A DNA stretch of 64,000 nt, taken from assembly GCF_025252405.1 (NCBI RefSeq), contig NZ_CP104307.1, forward strand, positions 3,348,001 through 3,412,000, given 5' to 3'. Source of the DNA: Flavobacterium sp. TR2 (lineage in GTDB: Bacteria; Bacteroidota; Bacteroidia; Flavobacteriales; Flavobacteriaceae). This document shows, one piece after another, positions 1 to 9,515 of the stretch. How positions within the stretch are numbered: the stretch's first letter is position 1; each line of letters begins with the position of its first letter. The notes beneath the pieces are model-generated. The model saw only the letters and a list, made by a program, of their open reading frames with translations, did not search any database and had not been told where the DNA came from. A program made the position numbers and the translations under genes.

Positions 1-1647
1 GATACAGATCTTATTATAGAAATTGAAAAAGATTTTTGTTCTTATGGGGATGAAGCAAAGTTTGGCGGAGGAAAAACCGTAAGAGACGGTATGTGTCAAT
101 CTTCAACGGCTTTACGTGACGGAGGTGTTCTCGATTTTGTAATAACTGGTGCTACAGTTATTGACCATTGGGGAATTGTAAAGGCAGACATTGGTATCAA
201 AGATGGAAAAATCGTTGGGGTAGGTAGAGCAGGAAATCCTGATATTATGGATAATATTACTCCAAATATGATTATTGGCGCTTCTACCGAGGTTCATGGA
301 GGACATGGATATATTGTTACTGCTGGCGGAATTGATACGCATATACATTTTATTAGTCCCACTCAAATTGAAACCGCTTTGTATAGTGGAGTCACTACCA
401 TGATAGGTGGAGGAACTGGTCCTGCTGATGGGACAAATGCTACAACAGTTACCCCAGGAAAACATAACATTAAGAGAATGCTGCAGGCTGCAGAAGCGTT
501 TCCTGTAAATGTTGGTTTCTTCGGAAAAGGGAATGTGGCTACAGAGGCTCCAATTGAAGAACAAATTGAAGCTGGAGCATTGGGAGTGAAAATTCACGAA
601 GATTGGGGAGCGACGCCTGCCGTGATAGACGCTTCTCTGAAAGTAGCCGACAAGTACGATGTACAAGTAGCCATTCATACCGACACGCTTAACGAAGCAG
701 GATTTCTAGAAGATACTATGAATGCTATCGCAGGGCGCGTTATTCATACGTTCCATACGGAAGGAGCGGGCGGTGGCCACGCGCCAGATATCATCAAAGC
801 GGCAATGTATCCAAATGTGCTGCCGGCCTCTACAAATCCGACTAGGCCTTACACGACAAATACTATCGATGAGCATTTGGATATGCTGATGGTTTGCCAT
901 CATTTGAGCCCAAAAATCCCTGAGGACGTAGCTTTTGCCGATTCGCGTATTCGTCCAGAAACTATTGCAGCAGAAGATGTATTGCAGGATATGGGAGTGT
1001 TTAGCATTATGAGTTCGGATTCGCAGGCGATGGGGCGTGTAGGAGAGGTAATTACCCGTACTTGGCAGACGGCAGATAAGATGAAGAAACAAAAAGGTCA
1101 TTTGGCCGAAGATCAGGAAAATAAAAATGACAACTTCCGTGCAAAAAGATATGTTTCTAAATATACCATCAATCCTGCAATCGCGCACGGAATTTCGAAT
1201 TATGTTGGGTCTATTGAAGCAGGAAAAATTGCCGATCTGGTAATTTGGAAGCCAGCACTTTTTGGTGTAAAACCTGAAATTATCGTAAAAGGAGGTTTTA
1301 TTGCAGCAAGCAAAATGGGAGATGCCAATGCTTCTATTCCGACACCGCAGCCTATAATTATGCGTAATATGTTCGGAACTTATGGAAGAGCGTTGACAAA
1401 AACGGCATTCACCTTTGTTTCTCAAGCTGGGATTGAGAATAATATTGCTGAAAAATATGGTTTGGAAAAGAAATTATTAGCGGTTTCAAATTGCAGAAAC
1501 ATTGGAAAAGCCGATATGATTCACAACAATGCAACTCCAGAAATCATGGTAAATGCTGAAAACTATACGGTGACAATCGACGGAGAAAAAATCACTTGCG
1601 AGCCATTGGATAAACTTCCATTAGCGCAATTGTATTATCTGTTTTAA
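1..1647 (+). CDS. ureC: Urease subunit alpha, 5' end outside the window
   Basis: Catalytic subunit of urease, a cytosolic di-nickel enzyme that hydrolyses urea to ammonia and carbamate. The reading frame is open from base 1, so the gene begins upstream; the ATG at 91 is internal, because the 30 codons before it encode conserved urease alpha sequence. Active-site elements are visible in order: the nickel-binding DTHIHF motif, the carbamylated lysine in GVKIHEDW, histidines in VAIHTD and [10 protein letters not shown], the mobile-flap cysteine in MVCHHL and the aspartate in SSDSQAMGR. It is the first gene of the urease operon seen here; ureA/ureB presumably lie just outside. No defect is seen. 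Confidence 0.97.
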   Translation, partial: DTDLIIEIEKDFCSYGDEAKFGGGKTVRDGMCQSSTALRDGGVLDFVITGATVIDHWGIVKADIGIKDGKIVGVGRAGNPDIMDNITPNMIIGASTEVHGGHGYIVTAGGIDTHIHFISPTQIETALYSGVTTMIGGGTGPADGTNATTVTPGKHNIKRMLQAAEAFPVNVGFFGKGNVATEAPIEEQIEAGALGVKIHEDWGATPAVIDASLKVADKYDVQVAIHTDTLNEAGFLEDTMNAIAGRVIHTFHTEGAGGGHAPDIIKAAMYPNVLPASTNPTRPYTTNTIDEHLDMLMVCHHLSPKIPEDVAFADSRIRPETIAAEDVLQDMGVFSIMSSDSQAMGRVGEVITRTWQTADKMKKQKGHLAEDQENKNDNFRAKRYVSKYTINPAIAHGISNYVGSIEAGKIADLVIWKPALFGVKPEIIVKGGFIAASKMGDANASIPTPQPIIMRNMFGTYGRALTKTAFTFVSQAGIENNIAEKYGLEKKLLAVSNCRNIGKADMIHNNATPEIMVNAENYTVTIDGEKITCEPLDKLPLAQLYYLF

Positions 1648-1664
1648 TTAATAAATATTCTACT

Positions 1665-1699
1665 TCTCACTGCAACAGTTTGTTTTTGTCGCAGTGAGA
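1665..1699 (+). promoter_or_regulatory. Hairpin between ureC and the next gene
   Basis: A 9-bp perfect stem, TCTCACTGC paired with GCAGTGAGA, with a 17-nt loop sits in the 81-bp gap after ureC. It lacks a long U-tract, so it is not a clear terminator. It could act as an RNA stability element that lets ureC mRNA accumulate above the accessory genes. Confidence 0.4.
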
Positions 1700-1728
1700 T
1701 TAGAAATAAAAATATCAAGAAGAACTTT

Positions 1729-2316
1729 ATGAATACTTGGAAAATTAATTTAGGGTTAATTCTTCTCCTAGTATGTGGAAGTCTAACAGCGGTTAGCGCA
1801 CAGAAAGGATCTTTAATGCTTTATGGTTCTTTAACCTATAAAGACAATAATAATACGGGGAGCAGTTTTGGCGCAAACCCAATCGGGGTAGGATATTTTT
1901 TTAATGATCATGTCGTCGCAGGAATGAATTATGCTTTTGACAGAGAGAAAAACGGATTAGGGAACCTTACAGATTCTAAACACGAAATTGGTCCTTTTTA
2001 TAGTGACTCTTGGAATATTGGAGAGCATTTTGCAATCATCGCGCAGGCCGACGCACATTATGTATGGGGAAATACGCTTATGAATACTCCAGAATCCTAT
2101 AGCTATAATGGATATCTGGGAAGAATTTATCCGATTGTTGCAGTATTTCTTGGCAATGGATGGGCGTTAAAAGCTAAATTCTGTGAGCTATCTTATGAAA
2201 ACACTACCGGAAATGATGCAAATAAAACGAGCAATAGAACATTTATTGCCGGAATAAATGGATCAACATTAGGACTAGGAGTTTCAAAAAACATCTCCTT
2301 TAAAAAAACGAAATAA
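1729..2316 (+). CDS. Outer-membrane beta-barrel-like protein in the urease operon
   Basis: A 195-residue protein with a typical Sec signal peptide ending in SAQK near residue 25. The rest has alternating aromatic/hydrophobic and glycine-rich strands (for example GANPIGVGYFF) and a C-terminal strand ending in SKNISFKK, which resembles the small outer-membrane beta-barrel families of Bacteroidota. It lies between ureC and ureE, and its stop codon overlaps the ureE start (TAATG), so it is co-transcribed with urease. A role as an outer-membrane pore for urea or nickel is inferred from position only. No specific family was recognised. Confidence 0.8.
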   Translation: MNTWKINLGLILLLVCGSLTAVSAQKGSLMLYGSLTYKDNNNTGSSFGANPIGVGYFFNDHVVAGMNYAFDREKNGLGNLTDSKHEIGPFYSDSWNIGEHFAIIAQADAHYVWGNTLMNTPESYSYNGYLGRIYPIVAVFLGNGWALKAKFCELSYENTTGNDANKTSNRTFIAGINGSTLGLGVSKNISFKKTK

Positions 2317-2819
2317 TGATTATACAACAGATAATAGGCAATACGAATACGCATTCGATTGAAGGGTTAGAGGTCGATTTTCTGGAAATTGAATGGTTTG
2401 AAACTACTAAGCGAATTCAGCGTAAGCGTACAAATTCAGAGATGGAAATTGCCATTAAGTTTATTCAGGAAGGACAGCGATTGAATCAGGACGACATTCT
2501 TTATCAAGACAGCAAAAAAGCAGTTGTGGTAAATATTAAACCGTGTGAAGCGATTGTAATGACACCTTCATCTTTGTTAGAAATGGGGACAATCTGCTAC
2601 GAAATAGGGAATAAGCATCTTCCATTATTCATACAGAATGACCAGATTATGATGCCATTTGAAATGCCGATGTTTCGATGGCTTGAAGCAAGTGGTTATG
2701 CCCCTGAAAAACAGGAGATAAAACTTCTGCATTTACTTAAATCAAATGTAGCGCCTCACGGCCACGGAAACTCATCGCTTTTTACCAAAATTCTAAATAT
2801 GGCCTCTTCAAATGACTAA
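2316..2819 (+). CDS. ureE: Urease accessory protein UreE
   Basis: Nickel metallochaperone that hands Ni(II) to the UreD-UreF-UreG complex during apo-urease activation in the cytoplasm. The 167-residue length is normal. The N-terminal peptide-binding-like domain is followed by the UreE metal-binding domain with CYEIGNKHLP, where the histidine is the expected nickel ligand. The C-terminus has only a short HGHG stretch rather than a long histidine tail. The start overlaps the upstream stop by one base and the end overlaps ureF by 8 bases, so the genes are translationally coupled. Confidence 0.93.
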   Translation: MIIQQIIGNTNTHSIEGLEVDFLEIEWFETTKRIQRKRTNSEMEIAIKFIQEGQRLNQDDILYQDSKKAVVVNIKPCEAIVMTPSSLLEMGTICYEIGNKHLPLFIQNDQIMMPFEMPMFRWLEASGYAPEKQEIKLLHLLKSNVAPHGHGNSSLFTKILNMASSND

Positions 2820-3510
2820 TATAGAAAATACCTATTTAGGAAGTCTTCTGCATTTGGCAGATCCTACTTTGCCAATTGGGGGATACACACACTCCAACGG
2901 GTTGGAGACTTATGTTCAGGATGAGGCGGTAAATTCTGTGGCTTCAGCAAAAGAGTTTGTGACCAATATGTTAATGTATAACATTAAATATAATGATGCT
3001 TCTTTTTTAAAACTTGCATATGTAGCGGCTGCAGAAAATGATTTAGAAACTGTAATTAAGTTAGATCAAGAATGCAGCGCTTTAAAGAGTCCGCGGGAAA
3101 TACGAGAGGCAAGTCAAAAACTTGGAATTCGATTAATCAAGATTTTTCGAAGACAGAAAGCGTTTGATCTCATTAACGGTTATGAACAAGCAATTGCCAA
3201 TAAAGACGCATCAGCCCACTATTGCATCGCTTTCGGATTGTACGCGCAACTCTTGGGAATTCCTTTAGACGAAGCTTTGTTTGCATTTTATTACAATGCA
3301 GCCATCGGAATGATTACAAATTCAGTAAAACTAGTACCTCTGGGACAATTGGAAGGGCAAGATGTTTTATTTGAATTGCAGCCACTTATTAAAAAATTAG
3401 CAAAAGAAACCTTAACAATAGACAGAGAACTTGTAGGTCTTTGCAGCATCGCTTTTGATATTCGATGTATGCAGCACGAGAGACTTTATTCAAGATTATA
3501 TATGTCATAA
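2812..3510 (+). CDS. ureF: Urease accessory protein UreF
   Basis: UreF is an all-helical scaffold that joins UreD and the GTPase UreG and gates GTP hydrolysis during nickel insertion. The 232-residue length and the motifs PTLPIGGYTHSNGLET near the N-terminus and FYYNAAIGMITNSVKLVPLGQ near residue 165 are typical of the family. It overlaps ureE by 8 bases and is followed 12 bases later by ureG. Confidence 0.94.
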   Translation: MTNIENTYLGSLLHLADPTLPIGGYTHSNGLETYVQDEAVNSVASAKEFVTNMLMYNIKYNDASFLKLAYVAAAENDLETVIKLDQECSALKSPREIREASQKLGIRLIKIFRRQKAFDLINGYEQAIANKDASAHYCIAFGLYAQLLGIPLDEALFAFYYNAAIGMITNSVKLVPLGQLEGQDVLFELQPLIKKLAKETLTIDRELVGLCSIAFDIRCMQHERLYSRLYMS

Positions 3511-3522
3511 AAAAATAAAAAA

Positions 3523-4161
3523 ATGGAAAATAGAAAATATGTAAAAATAGGAGTTGCAGGACCTGTAGGTTCAGGAAAAACTGCATTGTTAGAACGTTTA
3601 AGCCGAAAAATGCTAAACGATTATAATTTGGGCGTAATTACCAATGATATCTATACTAAAGAAGATGCTGAATTTATGGTAAAGAATAGTCTGCTGCCAA
3701 AAGAGAAAATCATTGGAGTAGAAACTGGCGGATGCCCTCACACGGCAATTCGAGAAGATGCGAGCATGAACTTGGAAGCGGTGGATGAAATGGTTTCTCG
3801 TTTTCCTGATATCGAATTAATTCTAATTGAAAGTGGCGGAGATAATCTTTCTGCAACCTTTTCACCGGATTTAGCCGATGTGACGATTTTCGTAATTGAT
3901 GTGGCAGAAGGAGAAAAAATTCCTCGTAAAGGCGGGCCAGGCATTACAAGATCAGATTTGCTTTTAATCAACAAAATTGATTTAGCACCTTATGTGGGAG
4001 CTAGTTTAGAGGTGATGGAAAATGATGCGAGAAGAATGAGAAAAGGAGCGCCATTTGTGTTTTCAAATCTTAGATCTACAGAAGGAATTGACGAAGTTAT
4101 AGGCTGGATCAAGAAATACGCATTGCTAGAAGATATTGAAGAACCAAATTTAATTCGTTAA
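3523..4161 (+). CDS. ureG: Urease accessory GTPase UreG
   Basis: SIMIBI-class GTPase that couples GTP hydrolysis to nickel delivery into urease. The P-loop GPVGSGKT is at residues 13-20, the nickel-binding CPH motif at 71-73, and the G4 motif INKIDL near 147. The 212-residue length is normal. It sits 4 bases upstream of ureD and is one of the best conserved genes of the operon. Confidence 0.97.
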   Translation: MENRKYVKIGVAGPVGSGKTALLERLSRKMLNDYNLGVITNDIYTKEDAEFMVKNSLLPKEKIIGVETGGCPHTAIREDASMNLEAVDEMVSRFPDIELILIESGGDNLSATFSPDLADVTIFVIDVAEGEKIPRKGGPGITRSDLLLINKIDLAPYVGASLEVMENDARRMRKGAPFVFSNLRSTEGIDEVIGWIKKYALLEDIEEPNLIR

Positions 4162-4165
4162 TCGA

Positions 4166-4963
4166 ATGGTAAGTACCCTAAAAATAGAAATAGAAGAAAG
4201 GGAAGGAGAATCATTTTTAAGAGATGCATACGTGACGCAACCTTTCAGGATTATGCCTGTGGGACAATACAAATCTGATGGAGCTTCGTATTTGATGATT
4301 ATGAGTTCATCGCCTGGAATTTTAAGCGGTGATTCTTATGATATACAAGTGCATATAAAAGAAAATGCCCGTCTGCAATTGCAATCACAGTCCTATCAGC
4401 GATTGTTCAATATGGAAGGCAGTGCAGCGCAAATTATGAATGTCAAAATGGAAAAAGGAACTTCATTCTCGTATGTGCCTCATCCTGTGGTGCCTCATGA
4501 AGATTCTACTTTCAAAAGTCATAATAAAATCAATCTTGAAGATGATTGTGATCTAACTATAAGCGAAATCATAACCTGTGGACGTAAACATCACGGGGAA
4601 ACTTTTAAATATGCTCATTTTCAGAATCTTCTTGAAGTGTATCATCATGATCGGCTTATTCTAAAAGACAATGTTTTGTTAAGACCCGATATTATGCCTT
4701 TATGGGCTATGGGATTGCTAGAGGGCTTTACCCATCAAGGAACTTTTGTGTATCTCAATACAAAAAATGAAGACGTAGAAGATCATATTGAATACTTCTT
4801 TAAAGAATTGGAAGTATTAGAAAATGTGGCATTCGGAATTAGCGAGCTAGAATCTAAAGGTTTTGTCATTAGAATTCTAGGGCATGGTGGTGAGCAAATG
4901 TTTAACTTCTTCAGAAAAGTGCAGGACGTGCTTTGGGAAGAAAAAACAGCAATACAAATTTAA
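4166..4963 (+). CDS. ureD: Urease accessory protein UreD (UreH)
   Basis: Scaffold protein that binds apo-urease directly and carries nickel through its internal tunnel. The protein is 265 residues. Family hallmarks include the segments RLQLQSQSYQRLF, SFSYVPHPVVPHEDSTF and ISEIITCGRKHHGETF. It follows ureG by 4 bases and precedes the permease gene by 6 bases. Confidence 0.93.
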   Translation: MVSTLKIEIEEREGESFLRDAYVTQPFRIMPVGQYKSDGASYLMIMSSSPGILSGDSYDIQVHIKENARLQLQSQSYQRLFNMEGSAAQIMNVKMEKGTSFSYVPHPVVPHEDSTFKSHNKINLEDDCDLTISEIITCGRKHHGETFKYAHFQNLLEVYHHDRLILKDNVLLRPDIMPLWAMGLLEGFTHQGTFVYLNTKNEDVEDHIEYFFKELEVLENVAFGISELESKGFVIRILGHGGEQMFNFFRKVQDVLWEEKTAIQI

Positions 4964-4969
4964 GCAGTT

Positions 4970-5668
4970 ATGGATTCAAATTTAATAGCATTATCAATTA
5001 CAGCTATCAGTATCAGTTTCTTTCATACCGCATCTGGTCCAGATCATTATCTGCCCTTTATTGTTCTATCGCGATCACGCAAATGGAGCCTATCTAAGAC
5101 CATTATGTTAACAATAGTTTGCGGTTTAGGACATATTTTAAGTTCGGTAGTTTTAGGAATTATTGGAGTTTTTTTAGGATGGCAAATCAACAAAATAACA
5201 TTTTTTCAAGATTTTAGAGGCAATATTGCAAGTTGGGCGCTACTGTTATTTGGCGCAATTTACCTTTGCTACGGACTTTGGGCCGCTTACAAAAACAAAG
5301 CGCACAAACACTTTGACGTAATGGGAGAAGATGTATTTGTGTATTCGCACAAACATGGCGAAGTGGTTATGCCGGCCAATCGAGTTAAAGTAACGCCCTT
5401 AGTTTTGTTTGCCATATTTGTGATGGGGCCGAGCGAGCCGTTAATTCCTTTACTATTCTATTCAGGACTCAATCGTTCTGTTGCTGAAATTTCTACAATC
5501 ATCGGCGTCTTTACATTGTCCACAGTTTTGACTATGCTCGGAATGGTGCTTTTGGGAGTTTATGGATACTCTTTTTTCAAAACAGAAAAATTTGAGCGCT
5601 ATACTCCCGCAATTAGCGGAGCAGTAGTTTTGGCCTGCGGTTTTGGGATGGTCTTTTTAGGCTGGTAA
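4970..5668 (+). CDS. NicO/UreH-type nickel permease-like membrane protein
   Basis: A 232-residue integral membrane protein with about six hydrophobic segments. The first segment carries HTASGPDH at residues 19-26, close to the histidine-aspartate nickel signature of NiCoT/NicO/UreH permeases (here five rather than four residues separate H and DH). Other membrane-embedded polar motifs are CGLGHILSS and MGPSEPLIPLLF. Its place directly after ureD makes inner-membrane nickel import for urease the likely job. The alternative is a broader TauE/LysE-like exporter, so the substrate is inferred from context. Confidence 0.8.
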   Translation: MDSNLIALSITAISISFFHTASGPDHYLPFIVLSRSRKWSLSKTIMLTIVCGLGHILSSVVLGIIGVFLGWQINKITFFQDFRGNIASWALLLFGAIYLCYGLWAAYKNKAHKHFDVMGEDVFVYSHKHGEVVMPANRVKVTPLVLFAIFVMGPSEPLIPLLFYSGLNRSVAEISTIIGVFTLSTVLTMLGMVLLGVYGYSFFKTEKFERYTPAISGAVVLACGFGMVFLGW

Positions 5669-5701
5669 TTCAAACAATTTTTCACTTCTAGAAATATATA
5701 A

Positions 5702-6589
5702 ATGAAAAAAATAAAAATAGTAATAGAAACTGTGCTTAAAGGCATAGGCCAGATCATGCTTCAAGAAAGCGCTTGGACTGGTTTGTTTTTTTTAATAGCG
5801 ATTTTTTATGACTCTTTGCTTATGGGGGCTGGAGCCTTGGTGAGTGCCATAATTGGAACCGCAACAGCAAAAGTCTGTAAGTTTAACGACGAAAATATAA
5901 AAGCAGGCTTGTATGGATTTAATGCAACATTAATTGGAGTAGGATTGGTTTTCTTTTTCCAAACCAGTCCATTGATATGGTTTTTGGTTGTTTTAGGTTC
6001 TGTATTAAGCACTCTGCTTATGGAATTTTCAATTCGAAGAAAAATTCCTTTTTTCACCTTTCCTTTTATTGCGATTACTGTGATAGCTATTTTGATGATA
6101 CAGCATTTCGGACTGGCAGCGGCAAGAGTACCTGGAGTAAATGAAGAGATACCTGAACTTGAGGTTTTTGAAGTAGCGGCGCACGCGTATAGCGAAGTGA
6201 TTTTTCAAGGGACTATTGCAGCGGGGCTCCTGTTCTTTATAGGAGTTTTTCTAAATAATCCTACGGCGGCATTATACGGATTCGTAGCGGCTGTAATTGC
6301 GGGAGCAATTGCATATTTTGACCGCGATTCTGCAAAATTAATCGAGGACGGAATGTTTAGTTTCAATGCTGTATTGTGCGGAATTGCCTGCAGCGGAACA
6401 AAACCTAGAGATGGATTATATGTGTTGCTCGCAACTGTCATAGCGACGTGCTTTGACATTTTTATGATGCATAATGGATGGATTACACTTACGTTTCCAT
6501 TTGTTTTATCGATGTGGATAATCGTTTCCTTAAAAAAATTAGTGGGCCATTTTGAAAATAAAATGGCAATTGTAGAAGAAAATAAATAA
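5702..6589 (+). CDS. Urea transporter (UT/SLC14 family channel)
   Basis: A 295-residue membrane protein built from two homologous halves, as in bacterial urea channels. Each half has the pore-helix signature: GLYGFNATLIGVGL near residue 70 and GMFSFNAVLCGIA near residue 220. About ten hydrophobic segments are visible. It would conduct urea across the inner membrane to the cytosolic urease. It starts 33 bases after the permease and is followed after 2 bases by the TonB-dependent receptor. Confidence 0.9.
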   Translation: MKKIKIVIETVLKGIGQIMLQESAWTGLFFLIAIFYDSLLMGAGALVSAIIGTATAKVCKFNDENIKAGLYGFNATLIGVGLVFFFQTSPLIWFLVVLGSVLSTLLMEFSIRRKIPFFTFPFIAITVIAILMIQHFGLAAARVPGVNEEIPELEVFEVAAHAYSEVIFQGTIAAGLLFFIGVFLNNPTAALYGFVAAVIAGAIAYFDRDSAKLIEDGMFSFNAVLCGIACSGTKPRDGLYVLLATVIATCFDIFMMHNGWITLTFPFVLSMWIIVSLKKLVGHFENKMAIVEENK

Positions 6590-6591
6590 TA

Positions 6592-8634
6592 ATGAAAAAC
6601 AAACTTTTTACAGGGATTGTAATAGTATTGTTGGCAGTGCAAAACGGATTTGCGCAAGAAGCAGATAAGTCAGAAATAAATAGACCAGAGGCAGATACAG
6701 TGCATCTGGGCAAAGTAGCGATAACCAATATCGACTTCAGAAAACAGATAATGAAAGTTGATCTAAAAATGACGCCTGTAAATTCTGCACAGGATGTATT
6801 GAGAAAAGTTCCTGGACTTTTTATTGCCCAGCACGCGGGCGGGGGTAAGGCGGAACAGATATTTTTGCGCGGATTTGATAATGATCATGGAACAGATATT
6901 AGCGTTATGGCTGATGGAATTCCAGTAAATATAGTCTCGCACGCACATGGGCAAGGGTATGCCGATTTGCATTTTCTTATTCCAGAAACGATCAAAGATA
7001 TCGATTTTGGAAAAGGGGCTTATTATGCCGATAAGGGAGATTTTAATACCTCTGGATATGTGAATTTTAGCACATTCGACAAATTGGACAATAATCTTTT
7101 TAAAATTGAAGGCGGTTCTTTTAATACCATGCGAGCGGTGACAATGCTCAATCTTTTAAATAAAAACAACAAGGATAAGAATTTTTATGTAGCGGGTGAG
7201 TTCAATTATTCCGATGGCCCATTTGATGTCAAGCAGGATTTTACGCGAATTAATGTTTTGGCAAAGTACAATCAATGGATTGATGAAAAACATTATATCT
7301 CTATTCTCGGGTCTACATTCAGTTCTGGTTGGAATGCCTCTGGACAGATCCCAGAAAGAGCAGTAGAAGAAGGTATTATAAGCAGATGGGGATCTATTGA
7401 TCCAACAGAAGGCGGAAGTACATCGCGAACAAATCTTGCCTTAAATTATAGATATTTAGCCAATGAAAATGAAGAGTTTTCTAGTAATCTGTTCTATTCG
7501 AAATATGATTTTAATCTGTTCTCGAATTTCACTTTTTTTCTAAATGATCCTGTTTATGGAGATGAAATCCAACAGACCGATCATCGCTCTATTTATGGTC
7601 TCGAAAATAAGTATATCCGACGATTTGAGTTTGAGAATAGCAGAATGACTTGGACATCAGGAGCAGGTTTCCGTTTTGATGATATCAAGGATTTGCAGTT
7701 AAACCATGTTTTTCAGCGCGATTTATTGTTGGACAGAATGTCAGATGCATCAGCCTCTGAAATTAATGTTCACGGCTATACTTCAATCGATTATAGAGTT
7801 GGAAAATGGCTTATTAATCCATCAGCAAGGTTGGACTATTTTACTTTTAGCCTTCACGATCGTCTTTTTAGTTTGCCTTCGGCAAAAGAGGCTTCGGCAG
7901 CTAGAGTAAGTCCAAAATTGAATATTTCTTTTACGCAGAACCAAAATGTGCAATGGTATATTAAATCTGGTTTTGGTTTTCACTCTAACGACGTAAGAGT
8001 TGTAGTGGCGCAGGATGGAAAAGACATTCTTCCTTATTCTTTCGGAAGTGATTTAGGCGTTATCCTTCGCCCGACAGCCAATATGATTATTCAGCCTGCC
8101 ATTTGGCATATGTTTTTGCAGCAGGAGTTTGTATATGTTGGAGACGAAGCTGTAGTAGAGCCGTCTGGAAAAACACAACGTTTAGGGTTTGACTTGAGTT
8201 TGAGATATCAGCCAATTTCATGGCTATATCTAGACGGAGACCTCAATTATGCTCACGCACGCTTTATTGATGTGCCTAAGGGAGAAGATTATATTCCTTT
8301 AGTCCCAACTTTAACCAGTACAGGAGGAGTGGCGGTTAAGCTTCCTTCTGGTTTTTCGGCAAACCTAAGATACCGCTATATGGATGCAAGACCAGCTATC
8401 GAAGATAATTCGGTACGCACACGCGGCTATTTTGTCAATGATCTTGTGCTGGGGTACGGTAAAAGAAACTGGGAGGTAAATCTGCAGTTTCAGAATATCT
8501 TTAATGTCAAATGGAACGAAGCGCAATTTGAAACCGAAACGAGACTTAGGGGCGAGACTAACTCAGTATCCGAATTATGTTTTACTCCAGGCACCCCTTT
8601 CGCCGTAAAAGCAGGAGTAAGCTATAAATTTTAA
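6592..8634 (+). CDS. TonB-dependent receptor of the urease operon
   Basis: A 680-residue outer-membrane receptor with a signal peptide (residues 1-22, ending FAQE), a plug domain (about 45-165; motifs NSAQDVLRKVPG and LRGFDNDHGTDI) and a beta-barrel ending in an aromatic residue (SYKF). It lacks the N-terminal carboxypeptidase-like extension of SusC proteins, so it is a metal- or small-solute-type receptor. Co-location with urease and the nickel permease suggests TonB-dependent uptake of a nickel complex. The plug segment has several histidines (QHAGGG, NDHG, SHAHGQGYAD) that could suit metal binding; this is inference. Confidence 0.88.
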   Translation: MKNKLFTGIVIVLLAVQNGFAQEADKSEINRPEADTVHLGKVAITNIDFRKQIMKVDLKMTPVNSAQDVLRKVPGLFIAQHAGGGKAEQIFLRGFDNDHGTDISVMADGIPVNIVSHAHGQGYADLHFLIPETIKDIDFGKGAYYADKGDFNTSGYVNFSTFDKLDNNLFKIEGGSFNTMRAVTMLNLLNKNNKDKNFYVAGEFNYSDGPFDVKQDFTRINVLAKYNQWIDEKHYISILGSTFSSGWNASGQIPERAVEEGIISRWGSIDPTEGGSTSRTNLALNYRYLANENEEFSSNLFYSKYDFNLFSNFTFFLNDPVYGDEIQQTDHRSIYGLENKYIRRFEFENSRMTWTSGAGFRFDDIKDLQLNHVFQRDLLLDRMSDASASEINVHGYTSIDYRVGKWLINPSARLDYFTFSLHDRLFSLPSAKEASAARVSPKLNISFTQNQNVQWYIKSGFGFHSNDVRVVVAQDGKDILPYSFGSDLGVILRPTANMIIQPAIWHMFLQQEFVYVGDEAVVEPSGKTQRLGFDLSLRYQPISWLYLDGDLNYAHARFIDVPKGEDYIPLVPTLTSTGGVAVKLPSGFSANLRYRYMDARPAIEDNSVRTRGYFVNDLVLGYGKRNWEVNLQFQNIFNVKWNEAQFETETRLRGETNSVSELCFTPGTPFAVKAGVSYKF

Positions 8635-8646
8635 ACTTTATAAAAC

Positions 8647-9450
8647 ATGAAAAAAGTGTCTGCAAAAAGCAAATTGCTATTCGCAGTGGTCATTTTTGTG
8701 GTCACATTTAACAAATCATACGCACAATTAAGTCCACCAGGGTTGGGAGAAGCAAAAAATGCTTCTTGGTTTGCCTTTGGCGTCAGGCAATCTTTAGATT
8801 CCCTTAAGCAAAAAGAATCTACTACTTACGTAGGCGTAGGTCTAAAGAGCAGTCCAGACGAGAATAATCCGTTTTCTAAAATGGCTATTCTAGTACTTAA
8901 CGAGGAAATTTCAAATCGCTATAAGAAGAACTGGGAATACTCGTATGCGTTTAGCTATAGAAGAGCTAATAATTATGATTCTGAAGTGCCATATGAAGAA
9001 TTGAATCCGGCAATTGAACAGGAATTTAGATTATACGGGCGCTATTCTTATATCACAGAAGGCAGCGGATTGAAATGGAAAAATACGGTAAGGCAAGAGT
9101 TTAGGAAATTTTTTAATCCTGATTTTAGTAATGCTGAAGAGAATTTTCAGCTGCGAACACGTTTCAAAACACAGCTGAGCCTAGATTTAGGAAACAGTAA
9201 AACACATCATATTATAGGAGGTGCAGAAGTGCTTTTTGCCATCAGTAAAGAAAATGAACCTGAGAAGGAATGGTCAAAGTTTGATTACAAAGAAAGCAGG
9301 TTTACGCTTTATTATTCACTTAGCCCGCATGAGATTCCATTTGTTTTCGATCTAGGCTATATGTATAATCTTATTGGTAAAGGATCTGATGTTACAGACG
9401 TGAATTATTTGGCTCTAGATGTAGTTTGGAAGGATCCTTTCGGGGCATGA
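8647..9450 (+). CDS. Outer-membrane protein of unknown function, last urease-operon gene
   Basis: A 267-residue protein with a signal peptide ending at SYAQ (about residue 27) and a strand-rich, aromatic-rich body typical of an outer-membrane beta-barrel. It begins 12 bases after the TonB-dependent receptor gene and is probably co-transcribed. No specific family was recognised. A role with the receptor in nickel or urea entry is inferred from position only. Confidence 0.75.
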   Translation: MKKVSAKSKLLFAVVIFVVTFNKSYAQLSPPGLGEAKNASWFAFGVRQSLDSLKQKESTTYVGVGLKSSPDENNPFSKMAILVLNEEISNRYKKNWEYSYAFSYRRANNYDSEVPYEELNPAIEQEFRLYGRYSYITEGSGLKWKNTVRQEFRKFFNPDFSNAEENFQLRTRFKTQLSLDLGNSKTHHIIGGAEVLFAISKENEPEKEWSKFDYKESRFTLYYSLSPHEIPFVFDLGYMYNLIGKGSDVTDVNYLALDVVWKDPFGA

Positions 9451-9515
9451 TAAGATAATAGAAATACTCAAAGCATAGAAAAAGCAATTATAAAAACAGA
9501 AAAACAAACAGATTT

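Noticed and set aside
706-1425. Open frames on the minus strand inside ureC (also 112-678)
   Set aside because: They overlap a conserved urease gene, have no family pattern and reflect codon bias.
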